64,000 bases of DNA from Litomosoides sigmodontis (taxonomy: Eukaryota > Nematoda > Chromadorea > Rhabditida > Onchocercidae): positions 5,994,983 to 6,058,982 of the forward strand of contig OY718807.1 of NCBI GenBank assembly GCA_963070105.1, in the 5' to 3' direction. Below are positions 1-17,261 of the stretch, piece by piece (the stretch's first letter is position 1; every line of letters begins with the position of its first letter). Both the position numbers and the translations under genes were made by a program. The notes under the pieces are model-generated. The model ran no database searches and was not told where the DNA came from. It saw nothing but the letters and a program-made list of their open reading frames with translations.

Positions 1-60
1 TCGGCTTAGTGATGTTCTGTGTGCGGTACACTTTACTGTTTGTAGCCGGCTTGGCTGCAG

Positions 61-2813
61 TAGTCGTGCGTGACGTGATCGATCGAAAGGGTACAACTCA
101 TCCGGATATTGGGTCCATTATAGCTTATGCATTGTCATCAGTTGAATATAATACAAGGCGAAGAAAGCGTGATTCTGCTTATAATATCTTTATCGAGTGA
201 GTGGTTGTTTAAAATTTTTTAAATATGTTTAACATTTTCAATCGATTTTTCGGGTGAAGTTTAAGTAAATGTCTTTTCAAATGCTTTAATTTTTAAAAAA
301 GTTGTGACAGTAAACGGGATGTTTTGGAAAAAACGGAAATAAACTTGAATATGAATATATCCTTAAAAAGATCATCACGTGTACACATCATGCATACGCA
401 TCAAGTGTACGCATCATCTGTGATGTATAATCTATCCTTTGTTACATGATGAACTGCTTTACTAAACTTCTCTGGTTCGCTGTTATGATTCCCACAAAGG
501 CGAATGTGCACATAGCCCTCCTAATAACCTGAAATATTGGCCTAGGATATTGTCCATTCGTTTCACTAGAGACAAAAACCTTCTCTCTTTTATTGTTATT
601 GTTCAGTTTACTTCCATTCAATCGCTACTCATGTACAACTGAATAAACTAGATAAGACATATTTAGATGTGTATATCTATTTGCAGAATCACTAGGAGGT
701 TTTTCTCTTACACACATCAAAGAAAACGAAACCCATTGTTTTTTTTACTTTCCGTAATTTCCGTCACTCTTGATGTATAACCACCAAATATTCAACTATT
801 CGTTTCATATCCCTTTCCTGTAATAGAAAAAAAGACAAATAATTGTCGATTCGAATTAATACCTAAAACAACTGTGGTGGAAGTCTCACAACAAAACGAA
901 AAGCATACTGATGATGCCAGAAGGATTCTCTTGTCCCTGATTAGAGAAGTTTTATTCATTATGATAGAAAATTTTTGTTTAACAATTCAGTTTTAGTGTG
1001 GAATCAGGTTCGGTGCAAAATTACGAACACGTTGAAGTCGATTTTGCTGATGATAAGGCGCAATATTACGTAAAGGCAGGATTATATTGGACTTGCTTAT
1101 TAAAATTTTTTATATTACATTTTTTTATATCAACTTTTATCAAGTTGTATATACCATTATTTAACACCATTAGACTGTATCGTGACGCAAATAATTTGTA
1201 GCAAGTTATTTTTGCTTTTCAGATTTATTACGCTGAAAGGTTCCACATGTTGCGGAAGTTGTTATTCGTAGAAGGCGAAAATTGTTTTATCCGGTCGCTA
1301 AGCTCATCCCGTAGTTGGAGTCCTCAGGGCGGCAAATCAGGCGCTTCATTTTATCGCACACAGGTTCATTTCATGATAATTTGGATGGCTTTTGTGTTAA
1401 ATTTTGGTTGGAAAAAATAGGTTGCAACTTTGAGCGAGTAATTTATGCTGTAAAGGAAATGAAAGTAAGCGAGTTCGGCAACTTTGTTTACAGGATGATC
1501 GGTTTGTGTTCAAGCAGATGTCTCGGTTTGAAATCCAATCGTTTGTGAAATTTGGTCCTAATTATTTTAGCTATGTTTCTACCGCTATGACTAGTAATAA
1601 ATTGACAACACTTTGCAAGGTAATGTTATTTACATGATGAAATAGTTCTCCAAAATTAAGCAATCGATGTAGTGTGGTGGGAAGTAAAGGTAATTTTAAA
1701 TGGAAAGCAGAGCATCATATTTAATGAATGTAAAAATGCAGTAAAGTGAGGCTTTCTCAACCAACACACAATTGTGGAAAAGCTGCTTAGCCATTGGCAA
1801 ACATTATCAGGTGGAGGTTGCTTGTGTACTAGATAATAATCGGAAAACTGCAAGTTGCAGTGGAGTGTTAAAAAATGAAAGATCTCCTAGATGCTTTACT
1901 GCCCCGGTAATATTGAGAAATAGTTTTAGGTTTATGGTGTATATAGGATTTGCTACAAGAACAAAATTAGTGGTCAACAGTTAAAAGTTGATGTTTTGGT
2001 AATGGAATATCTATTTTACCGTCGAAATGTAAAGCAAGTATGGGATCTGAAAGGTTCACAAAGAAACAGGTTTGCATACTCTACAAAAATAGGAAACTAT
2101 TCCTTCACTTTATTAGTGCATTTATTGAACACTCCGTAAATTTTGTAGGATGGCATCGGAAGGAAAGAGAACGACAGACCTGGTGTTATTGGATGAAAAC
2201 TTAGTGAAGGATCTATGGAATAATCAGCTTTATGTTCATCCTCATTCTAAGGCAGCATTAAGTATGGCCATCAGCAATGATAGCCATTTTCTTTCTGCTC
2301 AGGTCTTTTTTTTCTCCTCTTTCAAACTTAATTTATAAACTACTGAGCAAGAAGTTCATTGGCACTTGGAATACGCATGAGGAAATTACCATTATGTGGT
2401 TATCATGGCCACTGAAGCTCGTATCCAAAATTGCCAAAACGAAGTGTTTGCTGTGCTCTTTAATTGCTTGAATTTAATCTTAAAACAGTGCTTAGAATGT
2501 TTTGAAATTTCTCAGTCCAAAGCGTTAAGAGTTTTTGTTTCAGCATGTAATGGATTACAGTTTACTTGTTGGCGTCGATGAAACGAACAACGAGTTAATT
2601 CTTGGTATTGTGGATTATATGCGCACGTATACGTTGGATAAAAAACTAGAAAGTTGGGTGAAAATCGTGGCAATACCAGGAGCACACTTGCCTACTGTAA
2701 TTTCTCCAGAAATGTACTGTACACGATTTTTCGATGCTATTGATACATACTTTCCGGTTGCACCAGACCAGTGGACTGGACTTTGTCCAGCCTTTTCATC
2801 TTCTGATTGTTAA
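61..2813 (+). CDS. ppk-3: PIKfyve/Fab1 phosphatidylinositol-3-phosphate 5-kinase, C-terminal part
   Basis: Last seven exons: 61-196, 997-1075, 1223-1363, 1494-1619, 1930-2069, 2149-2302, 2544-2813 (TAA stop); phases agree throughout. The product makes PI(3,5)P2 from PI3P on endosomes and lysosomes. The exons read through the PIP-kinase catalytic domain: GGKSGASFYRT (glycine-rich loop), DDRFVFKQM (ATP-binding lysine), LVMEYLFY, VWDLKGSQRNR, LLDENLV, HVMDYSLLVGVD (IDYSLLVG-type catalytic motif) and GIVDYMRTYTLDKKLE, ending in DQWTGLCPAF. Each aligns with animal PIKfyve in order and length. The first exon carries the SIIAYALSS segment typical of the linker before the kinase. FYVE, chaperonin-like and N-terminal parts lie outside the window. 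Intron 2 probably uses a GC donor at 1076. The symbol follows the C. elegans orthologue; the family call is very secure. Confidence 0.95.
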
Positions 2814-3955
2814 AAAAGTAAAATTAAATTTATATAGGTCAAAGGTAAAAGGAAAAGGAAAATGAGCAGAAAACGAATTCCCTAATGATAGCTGAGGTTC
2901 GAAGGATAAACCATTTTTTACATTATCCGTAGTAGAAGGAATAAAATTTAGAACATTAGTTTTTACCATGTATGTTGTTGATTGGTGTGTTTCTTTTTCA
3001 TAACGTCAGTTATTATTTTCGTTTTTTTGTGATCACTGCAATAAAACAAAATCTTTTTAACTCCGAAGATTTGGCTGTTTTTAGTTCTGTGGGAATTCAG
3101 ATCTTTGTTGTGTTAAGGGATAATATTGTATGATATTATTTATTAGAGAGTACACTTCATTCTTTTGTCCATTTCGTGAATCTCATTTATCCTGTTTCTT
3201 TATAAATGTAAGTTTTGAGCTGTAGCTTTTGATTGCCACACAACAGCAATAATTTTTGGAACACAGTTAGGTGTTATTTCACTGCCAGATGACTGTTGCT
3301 TCTTATGGGATGTCAGTTTTGTTTAGCGGATGGGATATTGAAATGAACTTTTCCAAGTTCTAATTATTTTTTTTAATGACAAAATAATTAAATGCATAAG
3401 ATGTATTTAATGATTTTGTTTGACTTTGATATTTCTTGAGATGCTTGTACATTGATTCACTGATTAATTCATAACCAGTAAACAGGTGATAAATTTCCAA
3501 TAAAGCAGATAAATGTCAAGTTCACGCTATTTCATGTCATTTGAATATGTGGAAATAACAGAGAGCCCTGTTAGTAACCTATTCATTGAATTGTGAACAT
3601 TTCACTAGTTCCTTTCGCATCCAGTAAATGGAATAATGTTTTGCAGAATAAGAAGTTGGTATTTTTCTAACTTTCCCTACTGATATCTCTTAAACTATTG
3701 CAGGTATATATTTCATCTACTTCCTGCCTACTGGTGCCATTTTGTCTGATTAGCTTTCTGCAGCATAGGATATGCAATTTGCATGTCTGTTTTTTACGCT
3801 GCTGCACGGTAAGGCGTTAAAACTGGTGTCCGCACGGTTATTCTCCATAGGTTGTTGTAGGGGTGTTTCTTGGATGCTTTGTGATACTCAATGGTAATAC
3901 GGTGTTACAGGACTATTACCGGTTATACTGTGTTAGTTATCAGATAACAGCAGAA
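2814..3955. other. Intergenic region between PIKfyve and SR140
   Basis: No coding exon is supported. A canonical AATAAA at 2940-2945, 127 bp after the PIKfyve stop, is the likely poly(A) signal. The rest is AT-rich. The stretch before the SR140 start at 3956 presumably holds its promoter and 5' leader; I see no specific motif. Confidence 0.6.
2940..2945 (+). terminator. Candidate poly(A) signal of the PIKfyve gene
   Basis: An exact AATAAA lies 127 bp downstream of the stop codon at 2813 on the coding strand, with T-rich sequence after it. Assignment is by position only. Confidence 0.5.
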
Positions 3956-10279
<6,324 letters not shown>

Positions 10280-12926
10280 TTGTTCATATTTTTTTAATAT
10301 TTATTTCCTTGTATTTCCATTTCTTTTAAATTATCTTTCCATCTTTCGTACTTGCAGCAAGAGACAAGAGTCTTGCAAGCTAGCGTAAGAAATGTTGTAA
10401 TTATTTCACTGTTCTTTTGTTTCTGGATAAGTTGGGAATAACACTGATTCAGTAAAAGATACACAGACATTCAGAAAAAATGCGGAGATGACCCCAATGC
10501 AATCTTGTTGTGAAAAAAGAAGTAAATATCCCAAATGGCAAGCTTGTGATGAATTTTATTATTTCCTTAATAACCTCAAGGAAAATTATTCTATTGTCAC
10601 AAAACTGTACTTGTACTATCCTGTGATTATATGTATCTTCCAGCTACTTCTGTTATTGTTATTGGTAGCCTAAATGCAGTTTATTTTGCCTATGTGTTTC
10701 ATTTCAATGATGAAGTTTTACGTTTTCCAATTACATTGTTAGAATATTAATTTCCGGTTTGAATTGCTGCGTTGTTCTTTTGATGTCAGCGAAGACAAGT
10801 TAAAATAACTTATTGAAAGATCGAACATTGGCTTAGGCATTCTCGTTCCCCACACCACAACTTTTGCAATATATCGCAAATATGGAAATTGAATGGACTT
10901 AGTGTCCGTTAACGTTAACAAGGTGCTTACTTGGCTATTGAGAAAGTTGGGATTATCTTTATTGATTACTTAGGTAGGGGGCGAATAAAAAAATATTGAC
11001 ATGGCATGCATTTTAATATATTTTTTGGTGGACTACTGTTTTACTTATTGAGGTTTTGATAATAAGAGGATTTAATATAAGAAGGTATTATTAGGATGCA
11101 GTAGGATGTTGTTTTGCCGGTGAAAGTGATTATAGTGAGACTTCTTAAGCAGTCAGTAATGAAGTGATGATGTCAGGATTGCTGTGATGCATGTGATCTG
11201 GGGAGGATATCACCTAAGACATTCAAATGGAAAATTAATCTTGATCAAGAAGATGGCGAGAAGTGGGAGTTGCTCATAATGGGTCGGAAATTAGAGAGAA
11301 ACAAGCACTATTCAAACTCCAGTTCGAATGAAACGATGTAGGAAGGATAGGGCGAGGTGTAGATAGTTTTGAAATTGTTGTCAGTGGGAAGCGTTTTCAA
11401 TTTGCTTTTCATCATGCATGTGGTGCTAAGGACGGGGGCAATCTGTTTCATCCACGCTCATTGGTAGCGTTTATCCGTGTAATTATTAAAAAAAACCTTT
11501 GTAATGAATTAGAAATAAGTTCGTTCCTTCTTCCTGGAAGAACAAAAAGCGAGGGCAAGAGCTCTTCGTGAGCCTCTTCGCACACCTTTTCTGCTGCAAA
11601 TGAATGTTGTGATGGTTTTAGCGCATTTCATTCATACAGATAGATTAGAGTGGATGGACCACACGTCCTTGAACATCAACAGCAATAGCTGTTAGTATTG
11701 AGAAATTTAGGTCATATCCGTTATGATGGGCTATCTCGATGCAATCACTCAACACCATTCCGTCCCTTCTATCCGCTCTCTTTCTTTCTCTGCCCTTCTC
11801 TTCATACATGCAAAAGAAAAGCATCGGAGTTTTCCTGTTGCTTTACTGAATACTTTCATTTAAAAATTAAATTACTGAAGTTTAATCTTGCTTGGCATTC
11901 GTCGTCTGTTGACTCCTTTGCATTACTATCAAAGTAATTTTGAGGTAATTATTGTTGAAGCTATGTTGCTCCTTCCCTCACTCATCCATAAAAACCTGAA
12001 GGATGTTGAAATTCAATTCCACCGTCAATTTTATATTGTTTCACATTTTACTTCATTTAAGCATCAAATCGTTTATGAAAGTATCCGCAACATTTATATT
12101 TATCCCTAATTATTTAATTATTTATTTGTCTAATTTATGATTTGCAACATTGTTTAGATTAGGAAATGGCACATCATTAGAAATGTTGAAATTACAAGGC
12201 TTAAATTGCTAATTGTAAATTTCAGATATAATCACTACAGTTAGTTACTGTGTTTCTTGGAGAGAGAGAAAGAGAGAAAGAATTTAGCTGTTTCTTAATA
12301 CCTTTACAAACAAGAATGTAGTAAAATAGTTTATTAAGTGAATTTCATAAATACAATTTAATTCTAATGAAATGGCGAGGAAGATCTTAAATTCTCCAAG
12401 CTCTTTTTAGAAGTGAGGATTCCTAAAATTTTTCCTGGTAACTATGTGTGATCTGTTATCGTGACAGAAAACTAATATGAAGAGGTGTGATTCATCTCTG
12501 TGTTTTGAAAAAAAGTTGAGGTACCGTTACTTAGTGTTGCCGTATCACTTTCGTCGTTCTCAGCTTAAAATTTCAATTTTTATATTTTTTTAAAGTACTC
12601 GAAAGTGGCTATTTCCATTGACCTTGTATATTCCGAAGATGATAACTGATCATTTGTTATCTGTAATAGTGCAGTGAATGTGTTAATAACGATGCAACTG
12701 TTTCACCAACGAAAATTTGCTTTGATCTCTTGTTTATTCTAATTTTGAAGATTTCTTTTTTGTCATTCACATGTTTTTTTTATTATTTAAAAAAAAAGAA
12801 GCATTACGCTGCAAATGACAATTTAAGAAGCTAACACTGAAACGAATAATTTTTCCATTTATGCGTTAAACCATTTCAGTCAACGGCTTGAGAGTTGCAA
12901 AGTTTAGGTATTTCGCCTCTAGGAAA
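10280..12926. other. Gap between SR140 and the small membrane-protein gene
   Basis: No recognised gene. The first few hundred bases are probably SR140 3' UTR. A G-rich patch at 11177-11571 contains two adjacent stop-free stretches in different forward frames (see findings). A GA-rich low-complexity run lies near 12259-12285. Acceptor-like CCATTTCAG just before 12880 could be a trans-splice or first-intron acceptor for the next gene. The rest is AT-rich without visible structure. Confidence 0.5.
11177..11571 (+). pseudogene. Possible decayed coding remnant (two adjacent open frames)
   Basis: Frame A is open from 11177 (after acceptor-like GATGATGTCAG) for 54 codons to a TAG at 11339-11341. 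It reads as charged protein-like sequence (KTFKWKINLDQEDGEKWELL). Frame B opens at 11332, overlapping frame A's end in another frame. It runs 79 codons to a TGA at 11569-11571 (VDSFEIVVSGKRFQFAFHHA). Neither begins with ATG and I recognise no family. The patch is richer in G than its surroundings. It may be a frameshifted gene fragment, exons of an unrecognised gene, or chance. Confidence 0.2.
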
Positions 12927-13601
12927 ATGTCAAGTGGTGCAGAGTTGTCCAATGAAATCAGCGTGCCGCAGCTATTTTCGGATGTATCTCGTACTTTAAA
13001 TGGATTCAAGAATCTGTTCATTCCATCCGCAAGAACTTCGAGCGCAGAAGCAACAAAACATTACGATTCTCCTCCCTTATCCGACGCTATTACTGATATT
13101 TTCTCCGGTAATGTATGTTTCAAAGCATGTGGTATGGAAGATATTCAATTAGCGGCTCAGGTTTGTCATCTAAAGCAATCCTTTAATTAATATAATTCGT
13201 TGGAATGAACAGAATAGAAGAATATTGTAGAGTTTTGAAACTCTATGAAACCTATCATATTTTCATTGCTTTACAATTAAAAATTTCGTGAACCATTCAA
13301 ATAATACATTCGTTTCTAATTAAATTTTCATCGGCGATAATCATTTAGTCTTTTTTTTTTCAAGAAAGCTAGTGAACTGTTCGTAACTGTGCGATACTGC
13401 ATCATTACGCTAACAATATTCGTTATTATTTGTATGATTTTGCTTTCTATGGTACTTGCCTGGTATCTGCTCAAGACGACATTAATTTTTGATGGGCGCT
13501 CTGCGTTACCTGTCGAATCAACATATTCTGGCACATCATCGATGTTTAGTCAGAGCCGTTATCAGAAAACTCGATCACCAACTTCGAGTGAAAATCTATG
13601 A
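12927..13601 (+). CDS. Small single-pass membrane protein, unrecognised
   Basis: Two exons, 12927-13160 and 13365-13601, encode 156 residues. The donor follows CAG (GTTTGT); the acceptor is a T10-CAAG tract; both are phase 0. The start is the first ATG in the open frame (MSSGAELSNEISVPQLF); upstream codons are open back to 12888 but lack ATG. The N-terminal half (1-78) is polar with a predicted soluble character. Residues about 88-110 (CIITLTIFVIICMILLSMVL) form one strong membrane helix. The last 45 residues are Ser/Thr/Arg-rich (YSGTSSMFSQSRYQKTRSPT). No signal peptide is evident, so a tail-in or type II/III topology is possible. I do not recognise the family; it may be nematode-restricted. 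The exon structure is convincing, the function unknown. Confidence 0.65.
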
Positions 13602-14721
13602 AAATGATATTATTAATTTGTTTTTCAAATTGTGATATTAGTAAGGAGAAGTTAAAAGCTGTCCGTTGAAATTGAGAATGCCTTATTAAATTAGATAAGG
13701 AAATATGCGCCCCTCAATGTGATCATCAAAACGTGATAAGTAATTTTGATTGCAAAGCACATGTTAGCAAAATATCGGTATAAATGTTGAAAATCCTTCG
13801 TTAATCTGATCGGTGTACTCGATGATCACATTATTACTTTACTGAATAGTTGTATTTCCCATGAACTTAAACCTTTTAGCATTTGTATGTTATGAGTTTC
13901 TGCCCTCAAATATTAGTTCACTCAGTATTGTCATATCAGTTAAGATTCATCTAATATAATGTACTCGTTTTCTGTGTTCACTTATTATGTTAAAAGAAAT
14001 CAGTGCCAATCTCAATTTAATGAAAACTTCATAATATTGGAGTGCATTGCCGGAACTAAAAATCATAAATCATGAAATTCCACAGTTAAATCAATTTCTT
14101 TTTCTTTCGCACTTGAATATCATACATTATTGCTCTATTATTTCGAATCACATATCAGAGGGATGAATGAATTTATTGAAAAAAAAAAACAAGTAGCTTT
14201 TATGTTGCTAATATCATTCATTTACAAAAATCAAACGAAAAGCCTTGAAAATAATATTTTAAATAGACCAAGCAGCTCAGTAATACTTCATGTAAAAGAA
14301 TAAGTTAAAAAACTATTTTCTAGTTGATATGAAATATAAAATGTAAGGAAATCTTCAAATTTGTGTCTGCAATAAATTCTGGATTTCGGTATAAATTCAA
14401 GGTGAAGTTTGTTTCCTGTTCAAATCTCCGATATTTGCGCCGACCAAATCTGTTATCGGAGCTTCGCACATTCTTTCTAACATAACGTCATGTAAAACCA
14501 AGGATGTAAGTTAACCAGGATCTTGTAAAATATTCATTTCAATACTACTCGGCAGTGAGTGAGTGATCTGTAAAGAGTTTTGCAAATTGATGAGAATGAT
14601 CATATTGCATATGATCCATACCGATAAGTTATCTCTTAATTTTACCCATAGTTAATCTTCATCCTAGTAGGCCTTTTTGGAGATTTATAGGTCGGAATAT
14701 ATAGACGTTGATGTAAAGTTT
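13602..14721. other. Gap, nothing recognised
   Basis: AT-rich sequence, first part probably 3' UTR of the upstream small membrane-protein gene. I see no tRNA, hairpin of note or coding exon. Confidence 0.5.
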
Positions 14722-15045
14722 ATGAATTTCTGCAAAACAAGCAGCCTGATCTTGCACACAACATTTTCTCTCATACGCGACACGGTCCTCAGCACAGTAC
14801 TTCCGGCTGTACGCGAAGCTTATTTGGGTACAACGCTACCGGAAAAATTCAGAGACCACAAGTGAGTGAACTAGTCCTGTAAGAAGTATCGATCCAACGA
14901 CACACAACGGAAACACTTCGAATTACTGCGTGAACAGAACGCATCACATCCGTACGTAGTAAACGTAGAATAATTCTGTATTAATAGCAGAGGACGATCG
15001 CTGTTTCATAGTAACATGTATGGGAAGCTAACTGGGCCGCGTTGA
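14722..15045 (+). CDS. Possible two-exon small gene (64 residues), unrecognised
   Basis: Candidate exon 1, 14722-14861, starts at ATG (MNFCKTSSLILHTTFSLIRD) and ends at a perfect AA|GTGAGT donor. Its codon choice looks coding, with many C-ending codons. Candidate exon 2, 14991-15045, follows AATAGCAG and joins in phase (AA+A = Lys) to read GRSLFHSNMYGKLTGPR then TGA. The product would be a small basic protein without an obvious signal peptide. An antisense open frame (15169-14981, ATG to stop, 62 codons, beginning MSDPVAPDMMSYATPPFKS) overlaps exon 2 and also looks protein-like, so at most one of the two is likely real. No family recognised. Confidence 0.3.
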
Positions 15046-17261
15046 AGTTAGCACTTTGAGGAAGCGGGCTAGTTTCATGCTGTGTGGTTGTTATTGTGTA
15101 ACACTGTTCTTCCGATTTGAACGGTGGCGTGGCGTAGGACATCATATCCGGTGCGACTGGATCGGACATGATAGGATTGATTTGCGATACGATTAATGCG
15201 ATGCGAATTACCTGATGTGGTGTGATTACTTTTTTTTCGAATTGCTAATTTCAAGAACTTTCCTTTCGTGAACTGAACATATTTTTTCACTGAAAGGATT
15301 TATACGCATATATGTATTCGTATGTATTAATGCATATTATTAGGAGCTATAAGATATGGAAAAGAGCAAGAATGACAGGGAATGATATTGGTGCAGATAA
15401 TATAACAGTTTTTTCATTCACGGAATTCCACTTCATCCACTTTGTGCGTTCCATTTTGCCAAAAAAAAAGTTCGAGCTGTTCATAGCACATTTATGTGCG
15501 GAAGTCAAACTGTAGCGTTCGCAACTCATACAGCATAGTTAAATATGGTGAATTATCAGTTTAATCAATACTATATTGTAGAGTAGGTTGAGGGTGTGAT
15601 CAAGGACGCCGGCTGGAGGTCAAGGACGATTCGGAAAGGACTGTGATTGTTGTTATCGCCTGACGGTTTCTGTTTGCATATTTCATTATATCATGAACAG
15701 ATTTTGAACCGTTCTAGCACAGTTTCAAATGTTCAGTCATAATTAGATCAAACCAAGAGTTATGGAGGAATACTCCAGTTGAGCAGTTTTCGATGATCGG
15801 TTGATTTTACCCATTATAAGGATCAACCGGAAAAGCAAACACTTTTCAACACTCTCGTTTGTACAAAGCTTATTGGTAATGTCATGCATAGGTGCAGTTT
15901 TATCCAGTTCTCACAGATTGTCATTTGACTCTTATCTCTTAGCAAAACTACTGCATTCGGTTTAGTAATATCTGTGGTCTTCTTTTTTATCATTGTGTGA
16001 TATACTCACTGTGGTAATTTCCTCTTCATTCTCTTATTTACACAAATTTCGAGTTACATCACTGTTTATATTTTTCATCACATTATTTAATCATTTCAAG
16101 CACACGTGCGTTGCACGCAATTGCAGAAGAGAGGTACGTTACTCCAGTTTTAGTATTCACTTTTATGCAGTGGATCATATACGTTAAATATTAATGTAAA
16201 TTTTTAGCGAAAAATGCCATTATACAAATTGTTTCACGCAAAGATGGAAGCAGTGATTTTATACGCTTATTTAGAAACCATTACTTTCAGTGTCGAGTTA
16301 AGAGTGCAGCTCTTATCGGCTTCACACAATTCACTTTATTAAAAAAAACCACAAAAATTATGTTTAAGACAGCACTCTTAGAAGATTGGACTGCGGTCGA
16401 GTTTTTTCTGTACTTACCTGAAATGTTTGAGATAGACTTGGGGATTCATTATTTGAAGATACATTAGGAATCCTGTATTCCATGACACTTCATGGAATAA
16501 TTCCTCAGCTTTTCGGATGCTAAAATTATCAAAGAACTGTGGAAAAAAAGTTATTTTTTTTACTCTTACATTGTTTGTAAGCAAATTTTTGTTCGAACAT
16601 TTTTTGAAATTCTAAATTTTTATTCATATCAATTGCTGACAGTCAAAATAATTTTTCATGCCTGAGCATATTTTTGCTTGAGGCGATTTCTCGGTTAATC
16701 TGATGCTTCGTTTCCACAATATTAGGTAGCATACTGTAGTACACTTTTTGTATTGATGATCATAGATCCTCTCTTATTACTTTTATAATTGCACTTCGGT
16801 TCTTTCTCTTTCTTTTTCGATCGTTTCGTTTCTCAAATACTTCGAATGCTCCTTCCATCGTTACGATTTTTTCTAGATTTGATTGCTTGGAGTGTGTTTC
16901 GCACTGAGAAAGTTAAGTGGTTGGAAAATACCTGTGTCTTGACTGTAATCGTATTATATGTAGAGCCAAAACTCTTTTTTCATGTTTTATTGATTTTTTG
17001 ATATTTTGAATATGAATATGTTGGCAGTTGAAGATAAGTAGCATAGTCCCGTTTTTATAGAGAAAGTGATTGTGACGGCGATTATAACTGAATTTTTAGT
17101 AGATATATGTGTGGCTTTATACAACTGATCTACCAAATATGATCATGCTAATTTTCAGCAAGCGCGTTCAGTATTTTTTGTGATGGCGTTTGTTGGTTTA
17201 GTGGTTTTTTTTTAAGCTTGGATTTTGAAGATTTTTAAATTTCAGCTTTTGTTGTTTTACA
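15046..17261. other. Gap upstream of MO25
   Basis: Apart from the antisense open frame ending at 14981 and starting at 15169, I see no supported coding exon. The final few hundred bases before 17262 are T-rich, with an acceptor-like AATTTCAG just before the MO25 start. That suggests a spliced or trans-spliced leader. Confidence 0.45.
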
